64,000 nucleotides of DNA from Winogradskyella schleiferi (GTDB lineage Bacteria > Bacteroidota > Bacteroidia > Flavobacteriales > Flavobacteriaceae): assembly GCF_013394655.1 (NCBI RefSeq), contig NZ_CP053351.1, positions 186,001 to 250,000 on the forward strand, in the 5' to 3' direction. Made by a program: the position numbers and the translations under genes. The notes below the pieces were generated by a model. It did not search any database and was not told where the DNA came from. It saw only the letters and a list, made by a program, of their open reading frames with translations. Of the stretch, positions 1 through 8,233 are shown one piece after another (the first letter of the stretch is position 1; each line of letters opens with the position of its first letter).

Positions 1-1
1 C

Positions 2-361
2 AATGGAACCTTCGAAGAGGTCATCGAGAAAGTGACAAAAGGATTAAATGAAGAAGGTTTTGGAATCCTTACAGAAATTGATGTAACAGAAACACTAAAG
101 AAAAAACTGGATATAGACTTTAAAAAGTATAGGATACTCGGAGCTTGTAATCCGCCCTATGCACATAAAGCTTTGCAAGCAGAAGATAAAATTGGAACGA
201 TGTTGCCCTGCAATGTCATAGTACAGGAAATCGAAGCAGGTATCATTGAAGTTGCGGCCGTAAACCCAATGGCTTCAATGCAAGCTGTAAAAAATGAAAA
301 ATTGAATGAGGTAGCCAGCGAAATAACTGCAATGTTGGAAAACGTCATTGAAAAATTATAA
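2..361 (+). CDS. DUF302 family protein, 5' end cut by window edge
   Basis: The frame is open from the window edge. The residues before the GTG at 32 (NGTFEEVIEKV) already match the family, so the true start lies outside the window and GTG 32 should not be used. The conserved DUF302 block is visible (EGFGILTEIDV near the start, then ILGACNPPYAHKAL and MLPCNVIVQE). About 119 residues are present against a usual length near 130. Members are small proteins often found beside copper and silver efflux genes; the biochemical role is not established. It lies 57 bp before a DUF3347 lipoprotein gene on the same strand, so it probably belongs to the same metal-resistance transcription unit. Confidence 0.85.
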   Translation, partial: NGTFEEVIEKVTKGLNEEGFGILTEIDVTETLKKKLDIDFKKYRILGACNPPYAHKALQAEDKIGTMLPCNVIVQEIEAGIIEVAAVNPMASMQAVKNEKLNEVASEITAMLENVIEKL

Positions 362-418
362 GACACTATAAAAAGGCAGTAATAATTATTAATAAACACA
401 AACTTAAATTAAAACAAA

Positions 419-1021
419 ATGAGCAAATTAAAATCAACATTAGGTATAGTTGCGATAGCATTCATAACCTTAACAGTAATGTCTTGTAAAGACAACAGCA
501 AAGAACAAAATAGCACGGATGGAGACCATTCAGAAATGAACCACGATAACAGTGATGGTCATCACGACGGCGAAAAGAAGGAAATGGCAATGGGTGGAGA
601 TAGTAATACACAAGCAGTATTAAATGACTATTTCAACTTAAAGAATGCCTTGGTGGGAGATGATAATGGCAAAGCCAAAGAACTTGGGGCAACCCTCGCA
701 ACATCCTTAGGAAATTTTGACGCCTCACAATATAACGATACCCAGCAATCGGAATTAAAGGATATTGTTGAGGATGCAGTTGAACACGCAGAACACATTT
801 CAGAAAGTGATATAGCACACCAGCGCGAACATTTTAAAGTTTTAAGTAAAGATGTTATAGATATGGTTGCTATAACAGGAGCAGAGATGAAGCTTTACGA
901 GCAGTTTTGCCCTATGTATGATGGCGGTACAGCTTGGCTAAGTACTAAAGAGGAAGTGCGCAATCCATACTATGGTAGTCAAATGTTAAAATGCGGCAAA
1001 GTACAACGTGAAATTAACTAA
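419..1021 (+). CDS. DUF3347 domain lipoprotein, putative periplasmic metal-binding protein
   Basis: A 200-residue protein with a lipoprotein signal (residues 1-23, Cys after TLTVMS). A linker rich in His, Asp and Met follows (about 38-60), then a DUF3347 domain (about 65-200). In the domain I see [16 protein letters not shown], the motif EQFCPMY, and a late Cys in MLKCGKV. DUF3347 is the domain found at the C-terminus of some CusB-type adaptors, where Cys, Met and His residues suggest binding of Cu(I) or a similar metal; the function of the stand-alone form is inferred. The downstream gene starts one base after its stop. A close paralogue lies at 1498-2058. Confidence 0.85.
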   Translation: MSKLKSTLGIVAIAFITLTVMSCKDNSKEQNSTDGDHSEMNHDNSDGHHDGEKKEMAMGGDSNTQAVLNDYFNLKNALVGDDNGKAKELGATLATSLGNFDASQYNDTQQSELKDIVEDAVEHAEHISESDIAHQREHFKVLSKDVIDMVAITGAEMKLYEQFCPMYDGGTAWLSTKEEVRNPYYGSQMLKCGKVQREIN

Positions 1022-1474
1022 ATGAAAATTGTAAAGATTATAGCAATAGTACTACTGGTAGCGTTCGTGGGAATTCAATTTATTCCCACTACACGCAATC
1101 AAAGTGATACTGTACCGTCAACTGATTTTATGCTGGTCAATAATGTACCAGAAACTATTCAAAAAAAGTTACAGGTATCCTGCTATGATTGCCATAGCAA
1201 TAATACTCAATACCCTTGGTATAATAAGATTCAACCTGTTGCTTGGTTTTTGGAAGACCATATTAAAGAAGGCAAAGCTGAACTTAATTTCAACGAATGG
1301 GATTCATTATCCAGCCGAAGAAAAGCAAGTAAGTTAAGGTCTATTATCAAGCAGATTGAAAATGACGAAATGCCTTTGGATTCTTACACTTTGATACATA
1401 GTGAGGCAACATTTACAGAAGCTGAAGCAGAAGAGTTAATCAATTTTATCACACAATTAAAAGATAGTTTATAA
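1022..1474 (+). CDS. Haem-binding domain protein (single CxxCH), membrane-anchored
   Basis: A 150-residue protein with an N-terminal hydrophobic segment (residues 4-20) that is either a signal anchor or an uncleaved signal peptide. A single c-type haem motif, CYDCH, sits at about residue 55, followed by [18 protein letters not shown], which is typical of the haem-binding (Haem_bd) family. The C-terminal half is helical and ends in [15 protein letters not shown]. The product should face the periplasm. The gene is sandwiched between two DUF3347 genes and starts directly after the first, which suggests co-transcription. A redox role in handling copper is plausible but inferred only from context. 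Confidence 0.8.
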   Translation: MKIVKIIAIVLLVAFVGIQFIPTTRNQSDTVPSTDFMLVNNVPETIQKKLQVSCYDCHSNNTQYPWYNKIQPVAWFLEDHIKEGKAELNFNEWDSLSSRRKASKLRSIIKQIENDEMPLDSYTLIHSEATFTEAEAEELINFITQLKDSL

Positions 1475-1497
1475 ACAATAATTTAAAAGTAATTAAA

Positions 1498-2058
1498 ATG
1501 AAAAATTTAAAAATGAGTATTGCAGCAATGCTATTGTTAGCAGTTTCTTTTGCCAATGCACAGGAAAAAGAAAAAATGAACCACGATCACGGAGATATGA
1601 AAATGGACCATAGCAAAATGATGAATAAAAATAGTGACGCAAAAGCAGAAGCTATTTTAAGTGATTACTTTAATTTAAAAGATGCTTTAGTTGCGGACGA
1701 TACAAAAAAGGCAGCACAAGCAGGAACAAAATTGGTAGCCACTCTTAAAGCATTTGATATGGGTAGTTATACAAAAGAACAACAAAAAGAGCTGGCCGAT
1801 ATCATAGAAGATGCTACCGACCACGCAGAACATATTTCTGAAAGTGCGATAGACCACCAACGCGAGCACTTTAAAACGTTAAGTAAGGATATTACTGATA
1901 TGGTAGCTATTACGGGTACGAAAAGCACGTTATACGAGCAATTTTGCCCAATGTATGATAAGGGTAGTGCGTGGTTGAGTACAAGTAAAGAAGTGAAAAA
2001 TCCATATTACGGCAGTAAAATGCTTAAATGCGGAAAAGTTCAAAAAACTATTCAATAG
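1498..2058 (+). CDS. DUF3347 domain protein, periplasmic
   Basis: A 186-residue paralogue of the protein at 419-1021. It has a cleavable signal peptide (residues 1-21, ending SFANAQ) instead of a lipobox. A His/Met-rich linker follows ([15 protein letters not shown]), then the DUF3347 domain with [23 protein letters not shown] and MLKCGKV. The pair therefore gives one membrane-tethered and one soluble version of the same domain. It is the last gene before a roughly 400-bp stretch of stem-loops. Metal binding is inferred from the Met/His/Cys content and from the same domain occurring at the end of the CusB adaptor at 6169. Confidence 0.85.
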   Translation: MKNLKMSIAAMLLLAVSFANAQEKEKMNHDHGDMKMDHSKMMNKNSDAKAEAILSDYFNLKDALVADDTKKAAQAGTKLVATLKAFDMGSYTKEQQKELADIIEDATDHAEHISESAIDHQREHFKTLSKDITDMVAITGTKSTLYEQFCPMYDKGSAWLSTSKEVKNPYYGSKMLKCGKVQKTIQ

Positions 2059-2150
2059 ATAGCCTTTTGTATAAAAATATTTTCAATGTTCTGGTTTATT
2101 AGTTAACAGAAGGTTGTAAAATGATAAAGATATCTGAATAGTTTTTAAGT

Positions 2151-2208
2151 CCTGTCCTGGGAAGGAAAACAATGTTGATGGTTAGTGTTAGTTCCTTCCC
2201 TAGTCAGG
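2151..2208. repeat. Stem-loop 1
   Basis: Arms 2151-2167 and 2192-2208 pair over GGGAAGGAA/TTCCTTCCC and at the base over CCTG/CAGG, around a 24-nt loop. The right arm ends in GTCAGGCA just past the stem, an ending shared with stem-loop 2. Confidence 0.6.
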
Positions 2209-2251
2209 CACAACGAATTTTGAAAAAGAAAAGTTGATTTGGTTAATAGCA

Positions 2252-2313
2252 GCCTGCACAAGGGAGAGAGATTAAATCCCTAAAATAATAACATCTCTCT
2301 TCCTATGTCAGGC
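2252..2313. repeat. Stem-loop 2
   Basis: Arms 2252-2272 and 2293-2313 are inverted copies with 16 of 21 positions matching. The outer part is GCCTG/CAGGC and the inner part AGAGAGAT/ATCTCTCT, around a 20-nt loop. It has the same layout and the same right-hand GTCAGGCA ending as stem-loop 1. Confidence 0.65.
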
Positions 2314-2350
2314 AATTAAAAATTTATGGTGAAGAGAAGTTTAGTGAAGA

Positions 2351-2423
2351 GTACTTGATTGTGAGGGGTAAACATTTTGGTTGGTTTATTGGTTAATAAA
2401 GGTTGCCTCTCATTTTCAAGTAT
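2351..2423. repeat. Stem-loop 3
   Basis: Arms 2351-2371 and 2403-2423 pair imperfectly (outer TACTTGA/TCAAGTA, inner TGAGGGG/CCTCTCA with wobbles) around a loop of about 31 nt. The loop contains the repeated word GGTTTATTGGTTAA. It is less like stem-loops 1 and 2 than they are like each other. Confidence 0.5.
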
Positions 2424-2463
2424 TATTTAAAGGATTTTGCATATAAAAAAGGATGATATAACA

Positions 2464-2598
2464 ATGAAAGAGTGTTGCAAAGACGGGTGTCAAAATACAA
2501 CTGAAAAGTCTGTAGTTAGAAAATGGTTCAATTACATAATATATACCATACTAATCTTAATAGTTGGTGGTGCTTTGGCGCTTCAATTATTTAGTTAA
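2464..2598 (+). CDS. Small cysteine-rich single-pass membrane protein (44 aa)
   Basis: An ATG at 2464 opens a 44-residue frame. A short polar N-terminus carries the cysteine cluster MKECCKDGCQN, then a transmembrane helix (about residues 22-42, YIIYTILILIVGGALALQLF) ends the protein. Three cysteines close together on a membrane anchor, within a metal-resistance block, suggest a metal-binding peptide; this is inference. The gene ends 15 bp before the start chosen for the ion-channel gene and is probably co-transcribed with it. Confidence 0.6.
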   Translation: MKECCKDGCQNTTEKSVVRKWFNYIIYTILILIVGGALALQLFS

Positions 2599-2613
2599 GA
2601 AAATAAATTGAAA

Positions 2614-3171
2614 ATGACTAAAGTGAACACAATAGAAAAATCTGAAAGAATTGGCTTTTACAAGCAACTTTTTAAAAAGGTATTGCTTACTGCAAGTATA
2701 GTGATTGCTCTATCGTTAAGTTATATACTATGGGTAGGTGTAGATTCCGCCAGCCAATTTCTACCCTTTATAATTGTTGGTTTGGCTTTGGTCAAAACCA
2801 TTTTTATTGTAAGGCTCACTTTTATACAGTTAAGTAAAATAATAGGCGAAAGTCATCAGCTAACCCACGTTCTTACTTTATTTGGGGTATTGATTATTTT
2901 GATTGTCCTTTCGTTTTCAGCAGATTATCACGCTTTATATACTTTGAACCCTGAAAATTTTAAACCGAGTACAGCGCTCAATGGCTCATTTTCATTACAG
3001 TTTTTTGAGTTTTTATATTTCAGCTTAATTACTTTTTCATCGGTTGGCTTCGGAGATATTGTACCATTGAATATTGCAGGTAAACTATTGGTAATGATGG
3101 AAGTTTTCTTGAGCTTTTTGGTATTGGTATTTGGTATTGCAAACATTAATAGAATTCACGTTAACAAATAA
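2614..3171 (+). CDS. Two-pore-type (Ion_trans_2) potassium channel-like protein
   Basis: A 185-residue membrane protein with about four hydrophobic helices (near residues 25-45, 50-70, 85-105 and 160-182). Before the last helix is a pore loop whose filter reads TFSSVGFGDIVP, close to the T-x-G-[YF]-G-D filter of K+ channels. The family is prokaryotic ion channels with the Ion_trans_2 fold. No cytoplasmic RCK domain follows. ATG 2614 is preferred over the in-frame TTG at 2608. A role within the metal island is not obvious; maintaining ion balance under stress is a guess. Confidence 0.8.
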   Translation: MTKVNTIEKSERIGFYKQLFKKVLLTASIVIALSLSYILWVGVDSASQFLPFIIVGLALVKTIFIVRLTFIQLSKIIGESHQLTHVLTLFGVLIILIVLSFSADYHALYTLNPENFKPSTALNGSFSLQFFEFLYFSLITFSSVGFGDIVPLNIAGKLLVMMEVFLSFLVLVFGIANINRIHVNK

Positions 3172-3190
3172 CCCCTTTAAAACTATAAAT

Positions 3191-3673
3191 ATGAAAGTAC
3201 TTAAAATTATTACACTCGTAACTGTTCTCATTTCAACAGTCAGCATTACCAATGCACAGAATGATAAAGATTCTAAAGATAAAGAAGATGTTATCGCAGT
3301 AATGAAAGCTTACAAAGATGCACTACAAAACTTAACGACCGAGGGGACATTTGAACTATTTACAGAAGATTCAAAAGTATTTGAATCTGGTGGTGTAGAA
3401 GGCTCGTATGCGCACTATATAGAACACCATTTGGGGCCTGAGTTGGGGCATTTCAAAAAATTTGAATTTTCAGATTATGAAATTGATGCGGAAGTAGATT
3501 TGCCTTATGCATTTACTACTGAAACCTACATCTACACTATCGTGCTCAATCCAGATGAAAAAGGCGAAAGTAGAACGATAAAGAAAAAAGGAGTAGCGAC
3601 GTCTATCTTAAAAAAGATGGATGGTAAATGGAAGATTATTAAAACACATTCTTCGTCAAGAAATGTAAAATAA
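3191..3673 (+). CDS. SnoaL-like/NTF2-fold (DUF4440-type) exported protein
   Basis: A 160-residue protein with a clear signal peptide (residues 1-22, ending TNAQ) and a small alpha+beta cone domain. The start of the domain (DVIAVMKAYKDALQNLTTEGTFEL) and its end (KKMDGKWKIIKTHSSSRN) are typical of NTF2-like DUF4440 and SnoaL families. The ATG at 3191 is chosen because the signal peptide begins there; the longer in-frame extension starting at 3131 overlaps the channel gene. Substrate and activity are unknown. It sits 10 bp before the permease gene, so the two are likely co-transcribed. Confidence 0.75.
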   Translation: MKVLKIITLVTVLISTVSITNAQNDKDSKDKEDVIAVMKAYKDALQNLTTEGTFELFTEDSKVFESGGVEGSYAHYIEHHLGPELGHFKKFEFSDYEIDAEVDLPYAFTTETYIYTIVLNPDEKGESRTIKKKGVATSILKKMDGKWKIIKTHSSSRNVK

Positions 3674-3683
3674 AATTTAAACT

Positions 3684-4910
3684 GTGAGCGAATTCTTAAA
3701 ACAATGGGGCGAAGCGGCCTATACGACCACCGGATTTTTCTGGATGGCGCTTTGGGCATTCATCTTGGGATACATCATCAGTAGTATGATACAGATTTTT
3801 GTGACTGAAAAAAGGATGCAAAAAACAATGAACGAGAGTGAAGGTAAAAGTGTACTCTTAGGCACGTTTTTCGGTTTTATAAGCAGCTCGTGTAGTTTTT
3901 CGGCTTTAGCGGGCACAAAATCTATCTTTAAAAAAGGTGCAAGCTTTGTGTCTTCCATTGCTTTTCTTCTTGCATCGACCAATCTCGTAATTGAGCTTGG
4001 AATCATCATTTCCATATTTTTGGGATGGCAGTTTGTAGTCGGCGAATATGTAGGTGGAATCCTTTTAATTCTTATTTCGTGGATTTTGATACGAATAATC
4101 AATCCTAAAAAGCTCATAGAAAAAGCGCGCAAGAATTTAGAGAACGAAGATGACGATTCAATGGATGATTCCAAAGATTGGAAAAAACAAATCAAGAAAG
4201 AAGATAGTTGGGCAAGGGTTGCCAAAAAATATAAGATGGAATGGCAGATGGTATGGAAGGACGTTACCGTTGGCTTTACCATTGCAGGTATCGTCGCAGC
4301 CTTCGTTCCCGATTCTTTCTTCCAGACACTATTTATCAATAGTGGTCAGGGCAATACAGATTTTACCTTTCTTGAAATATTGGAACATATCGTTGTAGGA
4401 CCTATTGCCGCATTTTTGACTTTTATTGGCTCAATGGGTAATATTCCGTTGGCGGCATTGCTTTTTGGAAAGGGCGTGAGTTTTGCAGGGGTTATGGCTT
4501 TTATTTTTAGTGATTTGGTAGTCTTTCCTGTACTTCGTATTAATGCCAAGTATTATGGGTGGAAAATGTCGCTGTTCATTTTATTCTTACTGTTTACGGC
4601 ATTAATAGGAACAGCTTTGGCTCTGCATTACTCTTTCGATTTGTTAGGGATGTTGCCTGACACATCACAAGTTAAAATACAGGACAAAGAGCATTTCAAA
4701 ATTGACTATACCTTCTATTTGAATATGGCTTTTCTCACAATTTCAGGATATCTCATATACTTAGGGTTTTTCAAGAGAAAGGATGTAGAGCACTCAATGA
4801 GCGAAATGGCACCGAAAAGTCCATTGCTTGAGAGTGTTTTAAAATATGCAGCCTATATCTGTTATATATGGTTGACAGGTGGACTGATTGTAAAATTTTT
4901 CGTGAATTAA
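3684..4910 (+). CDS. Permease of the DUF318/YraQ (ArsP-like) family
   Basis: A 408-residue integral membrane protein starting at GTG 3684, with about eight or nine transmembrane helices and a charged cytoplasmic loop in the middle (about residues 150-190, rich in Lys, Glu and Asp). Conserved family features are the two halves with small-residue patches: SSCSFSALAGTKSIFKKGA (about 70-90) and MGNIPLAALLFGKGVSFAG (about 250-270). The cysteine in SSCS is typical of this permease family, some members of which export organoarsenicals. The substrate here is unknown; the context suggests a metal, metalloid or metal complex. Confidence 0.8.
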   Translation: MSEFLKQWGEAAYTTTGFFWMALWAFILGYIISSMIQIFVTEKRMQKTMNESEGKSVLLGTFFGFISSSCSFSALAGTKSIFKKGASFVSSIAFLLASTNLVIELGIIISIFLGWQFVVGEYVGGILLILISWILIRIINPKKLIEKARKNLENEDDDSMDDSKDWKKQIKKEDSWARVAKKYKMEWQMVWKDVTVGFTIAGIVAAFVPDSFFQTLFINSGQGNTDFTFLEILEHIVVGPIAAFLTFIGSMGNIPLAALLFGKGVSFAGVMAFIFSDLVVFPVLRINAKYYGWKMSLFILFLLFTALIGTALALHYSFDLLGMLPDTSQVKIQDKEHFKIDYTFYLNMAFLTISGYLIYLGFFKRKDVEHSMSEMAPKSPLLESVLKYAAYICYIWLTGGLIVKFFVN

Positions 4911-4941
4911 AATATAGATAAAGAATAAAGTAAAAACAATA

Positions 4942-5652
4942 ATGGTCAACAGAAAAACAGCAAAATGGATTAGAAAAACACACCGTTACTTGGGTATCTT
5001 CTTAGGTATCCAGTTTTTGATGTGGACGATTAGCGGGATGTATTTCAGTTGGACAGATATAGATGAAATTCACGGCGACCAGTTTAAAAAAGTAGCACCT
5101 AAGCAGAAGTCTTTTAACGATTTACTCGGTACATCTCAACTCGATACAGAGCAACCAATCCAAACTTTAGAACTATTGGAAATTGCAAACGAACCTTACT
5201 ATTGGATTAATGAAACACAACTTATTAATGCCAGAACAGGACATAAGAAAAATGGGGTTTCTGAAGAAGAGGCGCAAGAAGTTGCAAATAGGTATATGCT
5301 AACCGATTTAAAAATAGCTGAAATTCAACGGGTCGATACGGTAGGGCAGCATCACGAATATCGTGGTCGTCCACTTCCGGCGTATGAAATTTCGTATGAA
5401 ACACCTCAAAATTTAAAGGCCTACGTGGCCATTGAAAATGGCGCATTTCAAACGGTAAGACACAGGGATTGGCGTTGGTTCGATTTCCTTTGGATGACAC
5501 ACACTATGGATTATCAAGGTAGAGACAATTTTAACACATTAGTATTGCGAGGGTTTTCACTATTAGGGTTGATTACTGTATTAAGTGGTTTTTTACTTTG
5601 GTACACTTCATCCCCAACCATTAGAAAAATAATTAAAAAGAAACGAAAATAA
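4942..5652 (+). CDS. PepSY-associated transmembrane protein
   Basis: A 236-residue protein with an N-terminal helix (RYLGIFLGIQFLMWTISGMY, about 14-33) that begins HRYLGI, a signature of PepSY-TM proteins. A periplasmic region follows with a PepSY domain (about 105-175, including EEAQEVANRYML and the AYEISY strand). A C-terminal helix (about 205-225, VLSGFLLWY) ends it. PepSY-TM proteins are often linked to iron or copper reduction and uptake; a precise role is not known here. It lies between the permease and the DUF305 gene, all on the same strand. Confidence 0.8.
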   Translation: MVNRKTAKWIRKTHRYLGIFLGIQFLMWTISGMYFSWTDIDEIHGDQFKKVAPKQKSFNDLLGTSQLDTEQPIQTLELLEIANEPYYWINETQLINARTGHKKNGVSEEEAQEVANRYMLTDLKIAEIQRVDTVGQHHEYRGRPLPAYEISYETPQNLKAYVAIENGAFQTVRHRDWRWFDFLWMTHTMDYQGRDNFNTLVLRGFSLLGLITVLSGFLLWYTSSPTIRKIIKKKRK

Positions 5653-5674
5653 GTCACACTAAAATCAATATATA

Positions 5675-6157
5675 ATGGAAAATTCAAATCAAAATTCAAA
5701 AAAAAACAATTACACAAAATTTGTAGGTATGCTAGCGGCATCATTTGTGGCAATGTACATTACAATGTACCTAAACTCTTATCAATTAGATCACGTCTAT
5801 TTTAGCCTTACTCGTTTTTATATGAGTTGCTTGGGTATTGCTGCTATGGCCATTATAATGTTTGTGGCGATGCGTAATATGTACCAAAACAAAAAGAAGA
5901 ATATCGCCATTGTTTTGGGTAGCATTGTGCTATTTGTTGGTGCATTAGGATTGGTACGCGACCAGAAATCAACGGTAGGAGACATATTATGGATGAAAGC
6001 AATGATACCTCACCACTCTATTGCGATTTTAACAAGTGAGCGTGCTGATATCCAAGATCCAGAAGTTAAAAAGTTAGCTGAAGATATTATCAAGGCACAA
6101 GAAAAGGAAATTGCAGAAATGAAAGCAATGATAAAACGATTGGAAAATAACAAATAA
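5675..6157 (+). CDS. DUF305 domain membrane protein
   Basis: A 160-residue protein with three predicted transmembrane helices (about residues 13-31, 47-65 and 74-92) followed by a DUF305 domain. The DUF305 signature is visible in MKAMIPHHSIAILTSERA (about 109-126), where paired histidines in an MIPHH motif are the usual feature, and in IIKAQEKEIAEMKAMI. The family is widespread in copper and silver resistance regions, and the Met/His pattern suggests metal binding. It precedes the CusB-type adaptor gene by 11 bp and is likely in the same operon. Confidence 0.85.
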   Translation: MENSNQNSKKNNYTKFVGMLAASFVAMYITMYLNSYQLDHVYFSLTRFYMSCLGIAAMAIIMFVAMRNMYQNKKKNIAIVLGSIVLFVGALGLVRDQKSTVGDILWMKAMIPHHSIAILTSERADIQDPEVKKLAEDIIKAQEKEIAEMKAMIKRLENNK

Positions 6158-6168
6158 ATAAAATTAAA

Positions 6169-7971
6169 ATGAATAAAAACATCATTTATATAGGTGTTGC
6201 CTTGATTGTTGGCCTGTTAGGCGGCTTTCTACTATTCGGTGGAGGTTCTGCGGACAAGGCAACAAATAATGTGAAAGACACCCACGACCATTCAGAAGAA
6301 ATTGCTTCTAATCAAATGTGGACGTGTTCTATGCATCCACAGATTATGCAACCAGAACCTGGGGATTGTCCCATTTGTGGAATGGATTTAATTCCAGCCG
6401 AATCTGGTGCAGATGGCCTCAATGCCAATGAAATAAAAATGACCGATAACGCAATGGCACTGGCCAATATCCAAACATCACTTGTAGGAAAAGGACAAAT
6501 GGGAAATAATTCCCTTAAATTATCTGGTAAGATTAAAGCTAATGAAGAGTCAAATGCCGTACAGGTTACCTATTTTGGAGGAAGAATAGAAAAACTGTAC
6601 GTTAATTCTACAGGAGAACGTGTTGGAGCAGGACAACGCTTGGCAACTATTTATTCGCCAGAATTGGTTGCTGCACAGCAAGAACTGCTTACCGCTTCAT
6701 CATTAAAAGAATCGCAACCAGAATTGTATAAGGCTGTTAGGAACAAACTTAAACTTTGGAAACTTTCAGAAAAGCAAATCAACGCCATAGAAACTGCTGG
6801 GAAAGTGCAAGAAAACTTTCCGGTTTTTGCAACCGTTTCAGGAACGGTAACAATGAAAATGGTAGAAGAAGGGGATTATTTAAAGCAAGGACAACCCTTA
6901 TATAAAATTGCGAATCTCAATACAGTATGGGCAGAATTTGATGCTTATGAAAATCAAATTTCATCCTTAAAAGAAGGACAGACTATTAAATTGACCACAA
7001 ATGCTTATCGCAATGAGGTTTTTGATGCAAAAGTCTCATTCATCGACCCCTTATTAAATTCTGCGACTAGAACGGTGGTTGTAAGAGCGGTCTTGCAAAA
7101 TAAGAAAGACCTCTTTAAACCGGGAATGTTTGTGGAAGGGGTAATTGAGGGTACGCAAACAAGCACCGAGAATACCGTTTCCGTACCGTCAACCGCTGTT
7201 ATGTGGACGGGAGAACGCTCTGTAGTCTATGTCAAAACAAACCCTAATGAAGCTATTTTTGAAATGAGGGAAGTTTTATTGGGCAATGCCAATGGCGATA
7301 GTTATACCATTCTTGAAGGTTTAAAGAATGGAGATGAAGTCGTAACTAACGGAACGTTTACCGTAGATGCCGCTGCACAATTACAGGGAAAAAAAAGTAT
7401 GATGAATGCATCTGGTGGTAAAACAATGACAGGCCACGAAGGGCATTTGGGAATGCAAGAAGATAATTCTGGAGAAAATACAAATGAAGCCAACCATTCT
7501 CAAATGAAAGAAAGGATTGAAGTTTCAAACAAATTTCAGAATCAGTTAAAACAGGTTTTTGATGATTATATCCTTTTAAAAGATGCTTTGGTAAATGATG
7601 ATGCCAAGGGCGCTCAACAGGCAGGAAAACAAATAAACCAATCCTTGAAAAAAGTGGATATGAAATTATTATCTGATGAAAAAGCACATAACCATTGGAT
7701 GACGATTCAGAAAGAACTAAAGACCTCGGCTAATTCTATTGAGAACGAGTCAGATATAGCAACACAAAGAGCACATTTTAAACATCTTTCTGCGCATATG
7801 ATAAGTAGCGTGCAACTTTTTGGGGTTAACGAAAATGTATATATCCAGTTTTGTCCAATGGCCGATAACAATAAGGGAGCTTATTGGATTAGTTTGGAAA
7901 AAGAGGTGCGAAACCCATATTATGGAGAGGCTATGGAAACCTGTGGAGAGGTAAAAGCAACCTTACAGTAA
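6169..7971 (+). CDS. cusB: RND efflux periplasmic adaptor (CusB type) with metal-binding N- and C-terminal domains
   Basis: A 600-residue adaptor that links an inner-membrane RND pump to an outer-membrane channel for heavy-metal export. An N-terminal anchor (residues 4-24) and a His-rich linker lead into a heavy-metal-binding module with MWTCSMHPQIM and DCPICGMDLIP (about 50-76). The membrane-fusion region follows (barrel-sandwich hybrid, hairpin and beta-barrel, about 110-420). A C-terminal DUF3347 domain ends the protein (about 455-600) with QFCPMA and METCGEV. That domain is homologous to the free proteins at 419 and 1498. Neither the CusA pump nor a CusC channel is in the window, so they must lie elsewhere, possibly to the left. 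Confidence 0.9.
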   Translation: MNKNIIYIGVALIVGLLGGFLLFGGGSADKATNNVKDTHDHSEEIASNQMWTCSMHPQIMQPEPGDCPICGMDLIPAESGADGLNANEIKMTDNAMALANIQTSLVGKGQMGNNSLKLSGKIKANEESNAVQVTYFGGRIEKLYVNSTGERVGAGQRLATIYSPELVAAQQELLTASSLKESQPELYKAVRNKLKLWKLSEKQINAIETAGKVQENFPVFATVSGTVTMKMVEEGDYLKQGQPLYKIANLNTVWAEFDAYENQISSLKEGQTIKLTTNAYRNEVFDAKVSFIDPLLNSATRTVVVRAVLQNKKDLFKPGMFVEGVIEGTQTSTENTVSVPSTAVMWTGERSVVYVKTNPNEAIFEMREVLLGNANGDSYTILEGLKNGDEVVTNGTFTVDAAAQLQGKKSMMNASGGKTMTGHEGHLGMQEDNSGENTNEANHSQMKERIEVSNKFQNQLKQVFDDYILLKDALVNDDAKGAQQAGKQINQSLKKVDMKLLSDEKAHNHWMTIQKELKTSANSIENESDIATQRAHFKHLSAHMISSVQLFGVNENVYIQFCPMADNNKGAYWISLEKEVRNPYYGEAMETCGEVKATLQ

Positions 7972-8003
7972 AACGAATTATGGATTAATCAAGTAATCTG
8001 AAT

Positions 8004-8028
8004 AAGACCATAAATTAATTTTGGTTTT
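8004..8028 (+). terminator. Possible hairpin after the CusB gene
   Basis: AAGACCA (8004-8010) pairs with TGGTTTT (8022-8028), and the bases between also pair (AAATT/AATTT). The U-tract is weak, so this could be a poor terminator or chance pairing in AT-rich sequence. Confidence 0.3.
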
Positions 8029-8044
8029 ATCACGGCGAACGATA

Positions 8045-8221
8045 ATGAGTGAAAGTAGAAGAAATAGAAGAAAAAATGACAGAAAGAAACATCAGCCTAA
8101 AAGTGATATTTCAAGAAAAGATAAAATTATCGCTTTAGTTGTGATAGTATTGATTTTTGTAGTTGCTGCAATAGCTGCTGTTTATTATTCTCTATACAAA
8201 TCTGGATTAAAATTATTTTGA
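8045..8221 (+). CDS. Small basic single-pass membrane protein (58 aa)
   Basis: An ATG at 8045 gives 58 residues: a strongly basic, hydrophilic first half (MSESRRNRRKNDRKKHQPKSD), then a transmembrane helix (about residues 30-51, IIALVVIVLIFVVAAIAAVYY) and a short tail. By the positive-inside rule the N-terminus should be cytoplasmic. I do not recognise a family. It sits 12 bp before the AraC-type regulator gene and may be co-transcribed with it. An in-frame upstream start at 8021 would add eight residues but falls in the possible hairpin. Confidence 0.55.
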   Translation: MSESRRNRRKNDRKKHQPKSDISRKDKIIALVVIVLIFVVAAIAAVYYSLYKSGLKLF

Positions 8222-8233
8222 AACAAGTACTAT

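Larger units (their letters stand above)
2059..2463 (+). other. Structured intergenic region with three stem-loops and repeated words
   Basis: This 405-bp gap has no long open frame. It holds three imperfect hairpins in a row (2151-2208, 2252-2313 and 2351-2423). Near-copies of GGTTTATTrGTTAA occur at 2093 and 2383, with a weaker one at 2235. No run of T follows the hairpins as expected for a simple terminator. It may be an RNA with a regulatory role, a small-RNA gene, or a decayed repeat family; sequence alone cannot decide. Confidence 0.6.

Noticed and set aside
3719..4339. A 206-residue open frame on the minus strand inside the permease gene
   Set aside because: It is the antisense shadow of a gene with clear transmembrane and family motifs; its translation shows no domain.
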